From contig JAWUZG010000084.1 of assembly GCA_036785705.1 (NCBI GenBank), positions 14,459,501-14,523,500 on the forward strand: 64,000 bases of DNA, in the 5' to 3' direction. The DNA comes from Acanthornis magna (taxonomy: Eukaryota > Chordata > Aves > Passeriformes > Acanthizidae). The position numbers and the translations under genes are program-made. Below are positions 1-12,140 of the stretch, one piece after another (positions within the stretch are counted from its first letter, which is position 1; the number at the start of each line of letters is the position of its first letter). The notes under the pieces were generated by a model. That model was not told where the DNA came from. It was given only the letters and a program-made list of their open reading frames with translations, and searched no databases.

Positions 1-1323
1 TTCTGTTGAAGGGAGTATCAGTCTATATGCAAAAGAAGGAAAATGCACATTTGCTAATTTAACTGAAATCAAACACTAATTTCAGAATAAGTGACTTGCA
101 AATGCTTCGTATCTTATCCTCTACTGCGCAGTTCTTTGTTTGAAAAAAGAAAATCAACTTTTTTATCATCTATTGTAGTAAAAGAATCTCTGATTCAATA
201 ATATCGAAAAGAACACCAATGCAGGCAACAGACAAGTGATTTAAAACAGATGTGAAATTCCCTCTGTGTAGAAAATTATAGGCACTGGTGATGACATTAG
301 ATGCATATGACTAATCACAGTTAATGCTTGCTGTTGCCAATTAGCTTTATTAGCACAAGCAATTTGAGCACAGCATGACATTACTTTAATTACTGTAAGC
401 AGCTTGTTCATTTATTGAGCAGTATGCATTTAGAAAAGGGTTATTCTATCTGCAAATTAATCATAACCCTCTTTATCATTAGAATTTCAGGAACACTGGG
501 GAAAAAAGACTACCATGCAAATAGAAAAATGGGTGATGAAAGTGTGGCAGTAATTTTAGTATTTTACTACTATTCTACTTTTTTTATAAAAAGACAAAAG
601 CTATTGTATGACTTCTGTCTGAAAGCTGGACATGAGTGAGACAAAATTACTACCATTAGAGTTAAGGCAAGACATTATGACCATTAGGTGGTAGCAATGC
701 AAAAAAAATCTCTGAAAAATGTACAGCAAAAATAAGGCTAGAGGTATCTAGGACAGAAAAAATCCAATCCAGCCTCCAGGCTGCACAAGAAACTAGTTTT
801 ATCCTTTTTATATCATATGAAGATACATTTGTTATCTGTGATATAGGTAAAAATTTGCATATCAGAATATATTCTTCAAAGGGTGGAAGATGCATAATTT
901 CATTAGCAAAATGCAAAAAGAGTCGTCATGTAATTATGTTACTCAAAATTTCTATAGAAAATTAAACAGAGCTGCATTGTGAGCTGATTGCATTTGCACC
1001 ACCCCACTGGCTCACAAAACTTGCAGAAATGAAAATCATGATGTTGTGGAAGCAAGAATTCAAAATAAGATTCTTTTTCCTTTGTAGTTTCTCCTGAGAC
1101 TTTATAATGTCTCAGAAATTTCTGTTTCTTAATTCAAAAGATAATAGATTCAAGAGACAGAACAAACCTCTCCTATATTTTACCTCTGTAGATATTTTGA
1201 GATTGGATGGGGAATCATATTCCCCATGTTTTACAATAACTATTTGCAATCTTTCTTTTAATCCTTCTGTTGCAAATGTTTTGGACAAGATATTCACTGT
1301 TCAAAAATGAATTTAGAACAGTC
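1..1323. other. Intergenic, no gene seen
   Basis: AT-rich single-copy-looking DNA with only short chance ORFs and no convincing splice-bounded exon. Around 300-420 there is a run of homeodomain-type TAAT/ATTA cores, which could be a regulatory element, but nothing in a single sequence can prove that. Confidence 0.5.
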
Positions 1324-1639
1324 TTAAAGAGAGTTCTTAGCAGCTGCTGGCTTCTGTGCTGCTGTTATTCTTCTGTTCATCCACAGTTCTTGCAGAAGCA
1401 ATGCTGCTAGAGGAAGTAAGGAGTCTGTGGCTTGTGCTGTGTGGGCTTCTGTGACATGGCCACACCACAGAATGAGCCGTGGGCTCTGCTGTGCGCAGGG
1501 AATTCCTGCTGTGGGATGCAAAAGGAGGGGGTTAGCAAAGCTGGCAAGGCTGACAAGCTTTGCCCATGGGGGTGTAGCCAGGTAAGGCCAGTGAGACCTG
1601 AAGGAAGTTGCACTGAAACGTGGAAGTGTCAGGCTGGAG

Positions 1640-1745
1640 GGAGCTTTAAGCTCCATCTGATCTAGTGGAAGATGTTCACACCCGCAATAGGGGGTTGGAG
1701 CCAGGTGTTCATTAAAGGTCCTTTCCAAACCATTCTGTGATTCAG
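1640..1745 (+). mobile_element. CR1 LINE 3' end fragment
   Basis: The end reads like the usual avian CR1 tail: a GGGGTTGGA block, then AAAGGTCCTTTCCAA and CCATTCTGTGATTC. The GC-richer stretch at 1330-1640 just before it is not recognisable CR1 and has no gene; its ORFs on both strands look incidental. Confidence 0.7.
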
Positions 1746-1907
1746 GGAGTTAAAGATTCATCCTACAGAGATGTGGAGGAACTACTTGGGACCCACTGTC
1801 TCCTTTTGCATGAACGCTTCTTGTAGAAGTCTTCATTTCAAGGTAAAACATGTGCCTTACAGGCCTCCAAATAACTAAATTATTCTAGTAAGCCAATAGT
1901 TTTAGAA

Positions 1908-2718
1908 TCTACAGAGGGGTCTGGAGAGGCTGGATGGGTGGGCCAGGGCCAATTGTGTGAGGTTCAACGAGGCCAAGTGCTGAGTCTTGCACTTCAGTCA
2001 CATTAACCCCAGGCAGTGCCACAGGCTGGGGCGGAGGGGCTGGAAAGCTGCCCACAGGGAAATGACCTGGAGGTGCTGGGTGACAACTGCTGAGCATGAG
2101 CCAGCAGTGCCCAGGTGGCCAAGAAAGCCAATGGCATCCTGGCCTGGATCAGGAGCAGTGTGGCCAGCAGGACCAGGCAGTGATTTTCCCCCTGCACTCG
2201 GCAGCACTGAGGCCGCACCTTGAACTCCATGTCCAGTTTCGGGCCTCTCATTACAGCAGGAACGCTGAGGTGCTGAGCGTGTCCAGAGGGCAGCGGAGCT
2301 GGAGAAGGGTCTCCAGACCTCTCCTCACAAGTCTTGTGAGGAACAGCTGAGGGGGATGGGGGTATTATCCTGGAGAAAAGGAGACTCAGAGGGGAGACCT
2401 TATTGCTCTCCACAGCTGCCTGAAAGGAGATTGCAGACAGGTGGGGGTCAGCCTCTTCTCCCAGGTAACAAGTGATAGAACAAGAGGAAATGCCCTCCAA
2501 TTGCACCGGGGAGGTTCGGATTGGATATCAGGAAAAATTTCTTCACTGCAACAGGCTGCCTGGGGAAGTATTAGAATCACTATCCCTGGAAGTGTTCGAA
2601 AAAGGTGTGAATGTGGCGCTTGATGTGATTTAGCAGGGGACACAGAAGTGCTGGGTTCATGGCTGGGCTGGATGATCTTGGAGATCTTTTCCAACTTAAA
2701 TGATTCTATCATTCTAAG
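1908..2718 (+). mobile_element. CR1 LINE 3' portion, about 0.8 kb
   Basis: This is a 5'-truncated CR1 in the sense direction. It carries degraded C-terminal ORF2 sequence and the CR1 3' end: GGAGACTCAGAGGGGAGACC, a GATATCAGGAAAAATTTCTTC-like block, then GGCTGGATGATCTTGGAGAT, TTTTCCAACTTAAATGATTC and a TCATTCT-type tail. Frames are interrupted, so it is inactive. ORFs of 60-167 codons here are shadows of the repeat. Confidence 0.92.
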
Positions 2719-3796
2719 CACAATGTTGCATAAACAAAGGTTGGGTGACTTACACTTTGGTTTTCCTGTTGTTCGTGTCTACAAACCTCCTGTGAACTGT
2801 CCTTAAAATGAGAGCACAAACTCAGATCATGCCACTGTTTTGCACTGCATCAGCTGTGCATAGTGCTCCATGCCTGCCTCTCAGTCCCAGGACATCTCAG
2901 ATTTTCCACTGCCTTCTGACAAAACTGAATTTGCCAGTCCAAATTTCTTTTCAATAATGTCAATGATTTTATTACACTTGGATGAAGGTTTTACTCTGAT
3001 GATACAACCACGTCCACAGAAGATTTTTTCTGGCAGAGCACTCAGATAGTGCATACTGCTACACGTGGTTATAAACCATTGCATTAATTAGGCTGATAGA
3101 TTCTCAGCCTAAAAGATGTAGCCTTCAAGCCATCAATAGAAAGGAAATTATCACGGCTGTTCCTTCACTGGGCAACTTCATCATGAGACACAAGAAGTAA
3201 CAGGGTCAGAGCCACAAACATCTTCCCTAATTGCATAAGCCATCCAACAGGCATGCCATGAAATGGGTGACACTGAGGATGGACTAATTGCCTTTCCAAA
3301 TTTCTTTGTGTTCAGATCTGGGAATAGGTAGAACAGTGTTGGGAACTGGAGATGACAAAGCTAATCCTTAAAGCTATGATCTGCCACGTTTTATGTATGT
3401 CTGTTATCAAGGGTCAGGGAGAGCTTCCTACCTAGCAGCCATGGCAAGGCAAAAAGCTGCAGCTTGGCTGCCTGCTGGGAGTGTGCTAAGCACTGAGCAG
3501 ACACTGCAAGAGGAGAAGCTCCTGTGGCTGGGTTCCCAAATGAGCTGTTCTCTGTGCCTGCACTCATCAACCTCTCATAATACTCATCGCATGGATGCAC
3601 CACAGATTTCTGTGTTGTGCTCAAAGGCCAGTGTGAGTAATTATAGTTTATCCAAATTTTCCTGGTTTTACTCAGATATGATTGTCCGTTGCCTAACAAA
3701 GATATACCCAAAATTACGCGCTTTTATTCATGTACTGCATCACAATGAATGCCACGGTCAAAAAAGCAACACCAGTGAATGCAATTTATTAACAGT
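2719..3796. other. Intergenic, no gene seen
   Basis: No splice-bounded or conserved-looking coding segment was found. A 211-codon frame that begins at 3393 runs into the next CR1 and shows no recognisable domain, so I treat it as chance. Confidence 0.5.
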
Positions 3797-3955
3797 ATTG
3801 TTAAGGTTGGAAAAGACCCCAAAGATGGTCAGGTCCAACTGTTCACCCAGCACCACTAAACCATGTCCCCAGGCGCCACATTCACACATTTTTAAAATGT
3901 TTCCAGGAGTGGTGTTTCTGCCACTTCCCTGGGCAGCCGTGGGTAAAATACTGAA
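3797..3955 (-). mobile_element. CR1 LINE, 3' end half of a split copy
   Basis: On the + strand this begins GGTTGGAAAAGACC and runs to TTCCCTGGGCAGCC, the reverse complement of a CR1 3' end. It stops exactly where CR1 normally continues into a CTGTTCCAGTGTCTGACC block. That continuation reappears at 4491, so the two pieces are one copy split by an insertion. Confidence 0.85.
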
Positions 3956-4490
3956 AACCAGAGTTCAGTGTGAGGGCATGCTTGTGTTGGCTGTCGTTCA
4001 CCAGGGACAAACTGTCTGCACACCGTAGGAGCAGAAATACAGAGGGAGCTTTGTGTACCAGGACAAGGGAGATGTGGAACAAGGGATGGAGCGGCACTGA
4101 GGTGTTGTGGTCATGCTCTGTTGAAAACAATGCAGCAAATGGGAGCTAAGCCAAGGGAATGAATGATCCCAATGGTAACTGAAATTGGAAAATACATATT
4201 AATTTTCATGCCTCTCTATATGCTAATGACTGAAGGCACTCAAACTTCGCCTAAACAATAAGTGATGCTATTTTGTATCCGGCCATGAGAGTTACTGAAC
4301 CTGTCCCAACTTTGTAGTCCAGCCATGATAGTTAATTGAGTGTGACCAGTCTTGTAGTGTCTTGTACTATTTGTGAATCTGTGACTGTGGTAGTTCTTAT
4401 TGAATGAGGCCAGGTTTACTGTGCCACTTGGCTTTGCACGTCTGTTGTTTAATGTTTTGTTGGTTGTCACTCAGAATCTAAGCCCAGCTG
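3956..4490. mobile_element. About 535-bp insertion inside a CR1
   Basis: This unrelated block separates two CR1 halves that would otherwise join. It has no long ORF. The size and the TG near the left edge would suit a solo LTR, but I could not identify terminal motifs or a clean target-site duplication, so its class is open. Confidence 0.45.
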
Positions 4491-4795
4491 CCAGCTTGTT
4501 CCAATGTCTGACCAACATTTCAGTGAAGAAATATTTCCTAATATCCGAACTTCCCTGGCACAGCTTACACCATTTCCTCTCACCCTCTCACTTGTTATAT
4601 GGGGGAAGGGTCCAGCCCCCTTTGGCTACAGCCTCCTTCCAGGCAGTTGTAGGCAGTCATAAGGTTTCCCCTGAGTCTCCTTTTCTCCAGACTGCAGAAT
4701 CCCAGCTCCCTCAGCTGCTCCTCACAGGACTTGTACTCCAGACCCTTCTCCAGATCCATCGCTGGTCTTTGGACACAGTCCAGCACCCCAACATA
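4491..4795 (-). mobile_element. CR1 LINE, second half of the split copy
   Basis: It starts with TTGTTCCAATGTCTGACC, GTGAAGAAATATTTCCTAAT and continues through CTCCTTTTCTCCAGACTGC to the CR1 ORF2 C-terminal coding remnant near 4600-4786. It is in the same orientation as the piece at 3797-3955 and continues it without overlap. Confidence 0.88.
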
Positions 4796-5275
4796 TAACG
4801 TGACATGGGGAAGTAAATCCTGTTCTTATTTGTCTTAAAAATCTCCTAAGGAGGGGAAAGTGAGGATGAATGGGAGATTGTTACGATGTATGTCATTGCA
4901 AAGTAATATTTAGGGGAGGAATAGTAATCTTACCTTTTTTTCTTAAATCTGACTGTAGCAGTTTTAAATTGCATGAATTATAAATGCTTGACGAGTGTTG
5001 TAAGGTTGGAGATGTTTCCTAAATAAGGTTGGGTATAGGCTGACAGTTTGGACTTTTTTAGTCCCATCTCAACTAAACGTGGAACTGCGAAGAATAAGCA
5101 TCACAAATTTACAAAAATGTAGTATTTCATGCAAGTGGATGCAAAGGGGCTAATTAGAATTCACAGGTAATCAAATAATATATGAAGGTATCCTAATACA
5201 GAGTTAGAACCCTAAATTTAGAGTTCTATTTTTTTAAAATCTATTTAAACATGGCTTCATAAGGAAGGCTGGGGG
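4796..5275. other. Intergenic, nothing recognised
   Basis: AT-rich sequence without a supported gene or repeat. Confidence 0.4.
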
Positions 5276-5521
5276 TTAACACCTCCCCGTACTGCATTTG
5301 CTGTAAAGGTAAGGCTTATTTAAAAAGAATTGGTTGATGTATGACTGGGACAAGAGTTCTACACCCCAAGGAGTGTTAATAGAGTTTTCAGCCAAGTCCT
5401 GAAGCTTATGTGCAGTTCCATTGCCTGGGTGGGGTTGCAGAGTGGGGAGGGAGAAGTTCAGAACAAACAAAAGGGAAACAAAAAGGCAAAGGGTGAGAAC
5501 TATTTCAGCAAAACGCAACAT
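5276..5521 (-). CDS. Unrecognised small secreted-protein-like ORF (copy 1)
   Basis: From the ATG at 5521 the minus strand reads 81 codons to a stop at 5276. The first 24 residues look like a signal peptide: MLRF then a hydrophobic run containing IVLTLCLFVSLLFVLNF. The remainder has one NGT glycosylation-type sequon and two cysteines near the end. About 35 bases upstream of the ATG is a ~50-base block that is repeated upstream of the similar ORF start at 8022. The start MLRFAEIV matches MVRRGKIV of that second unit in placement and hydrophobic pattern. I do not recognise a family. It could be a gene fragment, a decayed duplicate or chance. Confidence 0.25.
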   Translation of the reverse strand: MLRFAEIVLTLCLFVSLLFVLNFSLPTLQPHPGNGTAHKLQDLAENSINTPWGVELLSQSYINQFFLNKPYLYSKCSTGRC

Positions 5522-5555
5522 GGAGAATATCCAATGAATCAGACTGAGCAATAAA

Positions 5556-5606
5556 GCAGTATTTAGAAAACAGAGTGATCAGGATACATGGAAGTGCACA
5601 AAAACA
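5556..5606 (-). repeat. Block duplicated at 8067-8117
   Basis: The ~51 bases share roughly 80% or more identity with 8067-8117. Both include a GATGGAAGTGCACAAA-like core (CATGGAAGTGCACAAA here) and GCAGT..TAGAAAA. Both sit 35-45 bases upstream of an ATG that starts a signal-peptide-like minus-strand frame, so the duplication seems to include an upstream region plus the start of an ORF. Confidence 0.6.
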
Positions 5607-5699
5607 AATGTAATTCACATTGCTTACAGTGGGATTATTTTGCAGATGAGAGGACTATTTTGCTATTTAGTCTTTTCTGAATATTCTATGAATTAGGAC

Positions 5700-7650
5700 T
5701 TCGTTTTGAAAATACTGTCTTGATAAAAGATGAATTTGCTTCTTAATAGCCTAGAATGACTCAGAAGGCTTCATGGTTGACACCAATTGCATTTTAAAGG
5801 TCTTAGTTTACAGAAGTCTAATAAAAAATATTCTAGACAACTCTAAATATTGAAGTGTCTTTCAAAGCATTAAGATTTCCCTAAATATCACATACATTTT
5901 TCAAATAGGAGTTAATGCAGGAATAAAATGCTAATAAAATAAGCAAGCTAACCATAAATATACACAAAATGAGTAAATTTCATTTATAAAAACCATGAAT
6001 GTAATTTTCTAACTGTAGGCCATGCAGCGAAAACTGACAGAAAAATGTGATGCTCTTTAAAGAAACCGAAAGGAAGATCTCTTTGGTGGCAGAAATCATA
6101 GAATAGAAAATTATCTAGCTATTTCTAATATCTGTGGTTCATGTGAGAAAAAAACAGAACTGTCACTTCAAAGGGTAAGCTTTTTCTTAGCCTTCAAAAA
6201 TGACAATAAATGCGTTTAAAAAGTATTATGCACACAGTACCTATAGGACCTTTGCAATAGAAAAAAACAGCTCTAATATGTGTTGTGTTCTTTTATGCGC
6301 AATCTTTCAGCTTTATTTTTATTTCATTATCTGACTTTTTCTTACCTGGGTTACAAGTGAAAGAAGAAAACCACATTTTAACAAGCACAGTTTGAAATTT
6401 CAACCACATTCATTAATGGAAACAATAAAATGAATTTTTTCAACTTAATGGTTGGAGGTTTTATTTTATTAACAAACCAGATTTCTTCATGTTGAAGTCT
6501 GTAACAGAAAAAGGATTAATGAAAAGTAATATTCTTCAGAATCACTTGGCAAAGGTATTACTTATTGTTAAATTTTCAGTTCGCTTGCATGGTAAAGGAA
6601 TAAAATAAGGAAAACACGATCACTTTGATTAGTGTCTAATCAAAGACATCATTCCATTTAACAGATGGGACAGTGATCCTTTTTTCCCCATTCTGTTCCT
6701 CCTCTTGAAGCATTTATTTTTCCCAGTGGAAACCTGGAATGACCTAGTTCAAAACTGAGGCACCTTGGTTTATGTGAGAGGAGCAAAGGAAAAGGGGATG
6801 TCTCATTTTTCCCTTGCTGGAAGGTCATGGGAAGTTCTCCCATCACTCAGAAGATATCTGCTGCTAAATACGGCAGAGAAAGCTCTTGCTTTGTTTCCCC
6901 ACAGCACACTGTGAAATCTTCCAACCACTAATGCTTCAGGTTTAGCTCCTAAAATACAAACAGCAAGCCCTTATCAGCTGTTCGCCAGCAGGACTCTAGA
7001 TACTGTTTTAACGTTAGTACAAAAACCGTGAAAGATTATAAGCCAAATTGTGACAGCATTATTTTCAAATTTGTTACTTCATCTTTTTTCTCCACGTTCA
7101 GCTGAAGTCCAATTTCACCTCAGTCTTGAATTCATCAGTGAGGATAAATTCCTGCTTACAAAACATGCAGTGTTCTTCCTATCACAGTTGATGGCTGTGC
7201 TGATCCTACTTCAAGGGCCTAGAACATCAGTTACAAGCAGAAATTTTTGAAAGGAGGCTTGACAATTACATGACATAAACAAATTTTCTGACAAAGTCCG
7301 TGAGGAAGCCAGAGCAGACAGTCTGCCACACCAATCAGATATTAAGAATATTGATATACATTGAACATATATTGAAGTTAGGGACTGCTATCCCAGTTGG
7401 CCCTCTCCTGGCTTCTTGTACAGTCCCATGGGAAACAGCGATATTTTGATGCTGTGCAGACACTGCTCAGCAATAGCTGAAACACTGTTGTGCTTTCAAA
7501 CGTTTGAGGTGCTACGAAGGAAATTAAATCTATCCCAACCCAAACCACTACACCTACAAAGATGACAAATCAGAACAGACAACCTAAAGCTGCTGGAGCA
7601 CAGAAGTCCTCTCCTTATAAACAAGTATGGTATTCTCATTTCCCACAAAG
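5700..7650. other. Intergenic, no gene seen
   Basis: AT-rich sequence with ORFs of 60-70 codons only. No recognised repeat or exon. Confidence 0.4.
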
Positions 7651-7653
7651 TAA

Positions 7654-8022
7654 CTAGATTTGGCATGTTGTTTTCACCACTGGGTACGTAAATAGCTTTC
7701 CATGTCCACCCTGTAGGTATTTACATAAGAACTTGTTGTTCGAGGTGTCATTATACCAGAAAGACGGCGAGCCAGTGGAGCTCAGAAAATGATACATCTC
7801 ATCCTGAAGTACGCAGTTATCTGCAGAAGGATGGATTTGCACTCTGAGTTCCAATGGCCTTGTTGAAGCCGTCTCTTTCACAGAGCTAACAGAATGGACC
7901 AGCTCAGCACAGCTGCCTAAAGGTAGGTGGGTGAAATAAATCTTACTCTTGTTCAAATGTATTTTTCTGTAGCCTAGAGGGACATTTGCAAGTAAAAAGA
8001 CAATTTTACCCCTTCTTACCAT
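7654..8022 (-). CDS. Unrecognised ORF, possible secreted protein (copy 2)
   Basis: An open minus-strand frame starts at the ATG at 8022 (MVRRGKIVFLLANVPL) and runs 122 codons to TAG at 7654; an earlier in-frame ATG lies at 8034. The C-terminal half looks protein-like: four cysteines, an NDT sequon, and the segments VQIHPSADNCV, DEMYHF and TGSP. That order (HP, CV, DE, G-x-P) faintly recalls the ZP-N-type PLAC1/OOSP oocyte-secreted family. I see it only by eye and do not assign it. A good acceptor-like sequence (pyrimidine run ending TTTAG) lies at 7917, so the downstream 260 bases may instead be a separate exon. It could also be a pseudogene. Confidence 0.3.
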   Translation of the reverse strand: MVRRGKIVFLLANVPLGYRKIHLNKSKIYFTHLPLGSCAELVHSVSSVKETASTRPLELRVQIHPSADNCVLQDEMYHFLSSTGSPSFWYNDTSNNKFLCKYLQGGHGKLFTYPVVKTTCQI

Positions 8023-8119
8023 GCCCCAATCCACCTTTCCTCAGCTACCTGTTGTTCCTAATTCAAGCAGTGTCTAGAAAATGGAGTGGTCAGTATAGAT
8101 GGAAGTGCACAAACACCAG

Positions 8120-11100
8120 ATACAACCTTTAAAATCCTCAATAATTTAAAACCTCCTATTGAGAAAACAAACTTCTTGCCACAAAATATCATCTTGCAAC
8201 TGAGTTGTCTGTCAAAATGTGTAGTTGTTCAATATTAGGGCTTTGATTATGAAACACTTCACAATAACCTTCACCAGAGTCTGTATTTACTAACTTTCGA
8301 AGACTAGAAAAAGCCATTTTGGTCAGCCGATCACAGATGGAAAAGCAAAGGTCTATTTTATGCATGTGTGCATCTCTGTACCCAACAGTGGAGGCAGAGC
8401 TTTAGACCACCCCTGTTACTGCATTTATTTGTTTGTTTGTGTGGGTCATATAATTTATATAAACATATAATTTATTTGTTACCGTGTGGGTCATGCCAGA
8501 CTCTGCAGTTACTGATATTAATTCTTTTTGCAATGATATATTAATGGTACCCAGGACATATAGAACAAAAAACAACTGGAAAAAGAATAAGCATAATTGT
8601 TCCTATTTTTATCATGCTAGGGAAGTCTACATTGATACAAGGATTCATTACAGGAAACTTTATAAAATTTCTGTAGATTTCTAATGAAGAACAGGCATAA
8701 GTATTTTCACAGTTTATAATACTTCTTGTTTTTTTTAGTGTCTACAAAGCTTATTTGATAAATATTATTAAATTATTCAAGAAAACTAGTAAGCTACCTA
8801 CCTGACAGGCATATTTCTGGGTTTTTTTCTGGTTTATTTAATTTGCTTTATTCAGTTATTTAGGGAAAATGGAGCCTGTAAATTTTCAGCAATAATTGAA
8901 CTGCTGTGCTGAAAGAAGGAAAGAAATAAAGAAAAAATAAACACATAGAGAAGTTTAAACTAATCTGAAGAAAAACTACCCATTTGTTTTACCTCAGCCT
9001 TTGTACTTTTAGAGAATTACATTTTCAGGTGAATAACGAACTTCTTCTGCTATTTGCAAAAAGGGAAGAAGTACAATCTTCCAGTGAAGATTGGCTTATA
9101 AAGTCAGGCATTTGTGGCTGAAATTGTGAAGAACAAACCTTTACTTTAGTAAAACGTTTAAATCTGCTCTTAAAGGCTTCTAGGTGATACGGGCAAGTGT
9201 ATTTTTTTAAAATAAAGAGGCATTTACACCATCAACCTTTAGAATCTAACTAAGAATTTCAACACAAGTTCTCAGCTGCTCATGTTTTCAACAGAGAGAG
9301 AAATTGCTAACAAATATTCAGAATCCCTTTCTTGAGACCTCACCGATCCCTAATTTAGGTATTTACACACCTGAACCTGGACAGTGTGAAACTTATTTCC
9401 TGAAAAATGCAGTGTTAGGTTCTGAATACAAGACAAGTGCAAGGATGTCTTCTTGAACCTATAAATAGTTTGAAATAATAGTCCCAAAAGAGGTATGAAG
9501 CATTCTTATTTTAGGGTTTTTTTCCAAATTAATATAATATCATTGACTAAGACGATAATAATTTTACTCTGAGTTACAACATACAAAAGTGGTCCAGTGG
9601 CGGTGACTTGGTAAGTACTATATTCAGTATTTTTCCTTTTACAGGTTTACGTGTATAAGCAAAATAAATTAAAAATTAACTGCTGGTTAAAACTCAGTAA
9701 AAGCATGAATCCCTAAAGCTTCTGTTGGCCTTCTTACACTTAAAATAAAGAAATAAAAGCTGATTAAAATACACTCATAAAACGGTACTTCTAAACTTTA
9801 CAATCCTGCTGAAGTGTTCAACCAAGTAATGATTTTCTGTACTTGAAAAATAAATATTTCTTTCCCTCATGTTAAAAAAAAAAATCCCCAAGTAACTCCT
9901 AGGAAACACAGAATGAAGATAGCAAACAGAAATATGATAACACGTTCCTCTGGTAAGTGTTACACATTTATTCCTTTTTGCCCATATTAAAAAAAGACGT
10001 TAAAGAATTAAATGGTATGGATGGGGAAAACAGAAAGAATAAAATGTAGGCTTTATCTGGATTTACTTGGTGCTATATAATAAACGTGTGATAATTCCAA
10101 AGAAGGCAATCCAAAGGACTTAATGAGATATTGCCTTTTTTTTCTTCCTTGAAGAGCTTGCAACAATTTGCTGGTAGTTGCCAGAAATCTCTAACTTACA
10201 TTCAAAGCAAATGAGTCATCTTCTTCTGGAAATTCAAGTCCTTTGAAGTAAAATCTGATAAGATTGAATATAGTAAACATATCTTTTCCTTGGATGGAAG
10301 TGGGAGGAAACACTCAATTTGAAGCCTGCAAATTCTTTTTTGGCTACCAGCAATAAGAGATAGTTTTGAAAAGGGCATAGAATCAAGATGCTCATATCAT
10401 GTAGCAGTGCTGATTCTCTAGGATAAAGCTCTGACATCGCTTCCTCCAACCTCAAGATTGGTGCATCCTTATGGATAAGAAACTAGGCAGAGCAGAGCAG
10501 GGAACCTGCATGGATGAACAAGGGCCTTCTGGTAAAACTCAAAAAGAAGAAGGAAGTTTATGAAGTGTGGAAAAAGGGACAGGCTATTTGGCAGGAATGT
10601 AGGAACCTAGAATATGCAGGGATGGGATGAGGGACAGCCAGGTCCACTTGGAATTCAACATGTCAAGGAGAACAAGGAGGGTTTTCCACCCAATTTTCTC
10701 TAACCTGTTTTCAAATTACACAGTGAGCCTGTAAGATGGAATGGGTTATTTCTTATCAAGGCAGAAAAAGACTAATTTGGTGCATTTTTTGTAGAGTAAT
10801 GAAGGCTGTGTAGTATCATCCTGCTAACTCTATTTTGTGCCTTAACAAAATAAAACCCAGCAACAAACAAGACGCAAAGGGGTACTTGGTAGCTGAATAT
10901 CTCTCTTTTAACATTCTGCCTAATTTTTTATTACACTTAAATGAACTTAATATAAAAATACTTTTGGAAAATATTTGATGTAAATATTATCCTGTAGCTC
11001 CTTTTTGCATTTCTGTGAAATCATTTCATGTCTGAAATGCCTGCTTGGGAGGCTTTTTGCATTATAATGCTGCAACATACTTGCTAATGAAGCAGCTGGC

Positions 11101-11235
11101 ACTGTGTCCTGTTATAAAATAAGAGCCATGAAAGCACTGACCAGCTTTCCTGTGGCTTCTCATTTTAGTACACATAATTTGGTAAAGCACTTATTGTAAT
11201 TTAGCCCAGGTTTGAACAGACCTTGAAAAATCATC
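8120..11235. other. Intergenic, no gene seen
   Basis: AT-rich, with no supported exon or repeat. The 10,920-11,190 part has low-complexity-free sequence with several TAAT and ATTTGCAT-like cores and looks like a candidate conserved element, but conservation cannot be judged here. Confidence 0.4.
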
Positions 11236-12140
11236 TCTTGTTTAGCACCCTGACCACTTGACTTTAAAACCTCCATGATGGGCACTCCACTGAGGCTTTG
11301 GGAGATTGATTGTTTTTGCTGTAAAAAATTTCTCTCTTACATCAAAATGAAACCTCGCTGAGTACAGCTTGTGCCCTTTGCTCGTTGTCCTCTCCATGCA
11401 TGTCCTTGTGAAGAGACAGCATCCATGCTTTTTGTGGCTGCCTTTGGGGAACTGGAAAACCATGATGAGATTCCCCTGAGCTTCCTCTTCTCCAGGGTGA
11501 GAAGACCTAACTCCTTAAGTCTTTCCCCACAGAGCAGGTGCTCCAGCTCTTTGATCCCCTTTGTGGCCCTCCTGTGAGCCCTCTCCAGTGTGTCCATGTC
11601 TTTTTTGAATTGTGCATAGCAGGGTGGGCACAGTACTGCAGGCGTGGCCTGACAAATGCTGACTGGAATGGGATGAACACAACTCAGTCTCTGCTAGTTT
11701 TGCTCCATGGGTTGCTCCCAGGATGCCATTGCTGCAGCAGCACACTGCAGGCTCACATTTCACTTGGTGCCCATCAGGATCTCTGGGTCCCTTTCACCAA
11801 GGCTCCTCCTCAGGCACGTGGATTCCAGCCTGTACTGGAGCTTTGGTTAAGCCAAAAAGACCTTGCACTTGCTTTTGTTAAACTTCATACTGCTCTTTCT
11901 CTCCTGCTCTTCCAGCCTCTCCAGGTCTCCCTGGAAAAGGTGGCTCACCCTTCTGACACATTCAATGCACCCCCCAGTGTGGTGCCACCCCCAGATTTGG
12001 TGCAGGTGCATTCAATCCCTTTATCCATTGAGGAGGATGTTGAACAGCATGGGGCCCTAGAGTGATTGGGTGGGCAGGAATTACTCCTGAGATCTTGCAG
12101 GACCAGAAACTCCCTTGTGTTTGGTGTGAGCTTCCCATGA
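11236..12140 (-). mobile_element. CR1 LINE, about 0.9 kb, antisense
   Basis: Read on + strand it shows reverse-complement CR1 landmarks: GAGCTTCCTCTTCTCCAGG, CCCACAGAGCAGGTGCTCC, GGGTGGGCACAGTACTGCAG, CTTTTGTTAAACTTCATACTG, CAGCCTCTCCAGGTCTCCCT and GTTGAACAGCATGGGGCCC. It is a 5'-truncated, frame-disrupted copy. The long ORFs on either strand here (up to 175 codons) follow from the repeat. Confidence 0.92.

Noticed and set aside
2003..2506. 167-codon minus ORF
   Set aside because: Antisense of a CR1 3' portion.
3393..4028. 211-codon + strand ORF
   Set aside because: Its second half runs antisense through a CR1 end and the first half has no recognisable domain.
11538..12065. 175-codon + ORF
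   Set aside because: Antisense reading of CR1.
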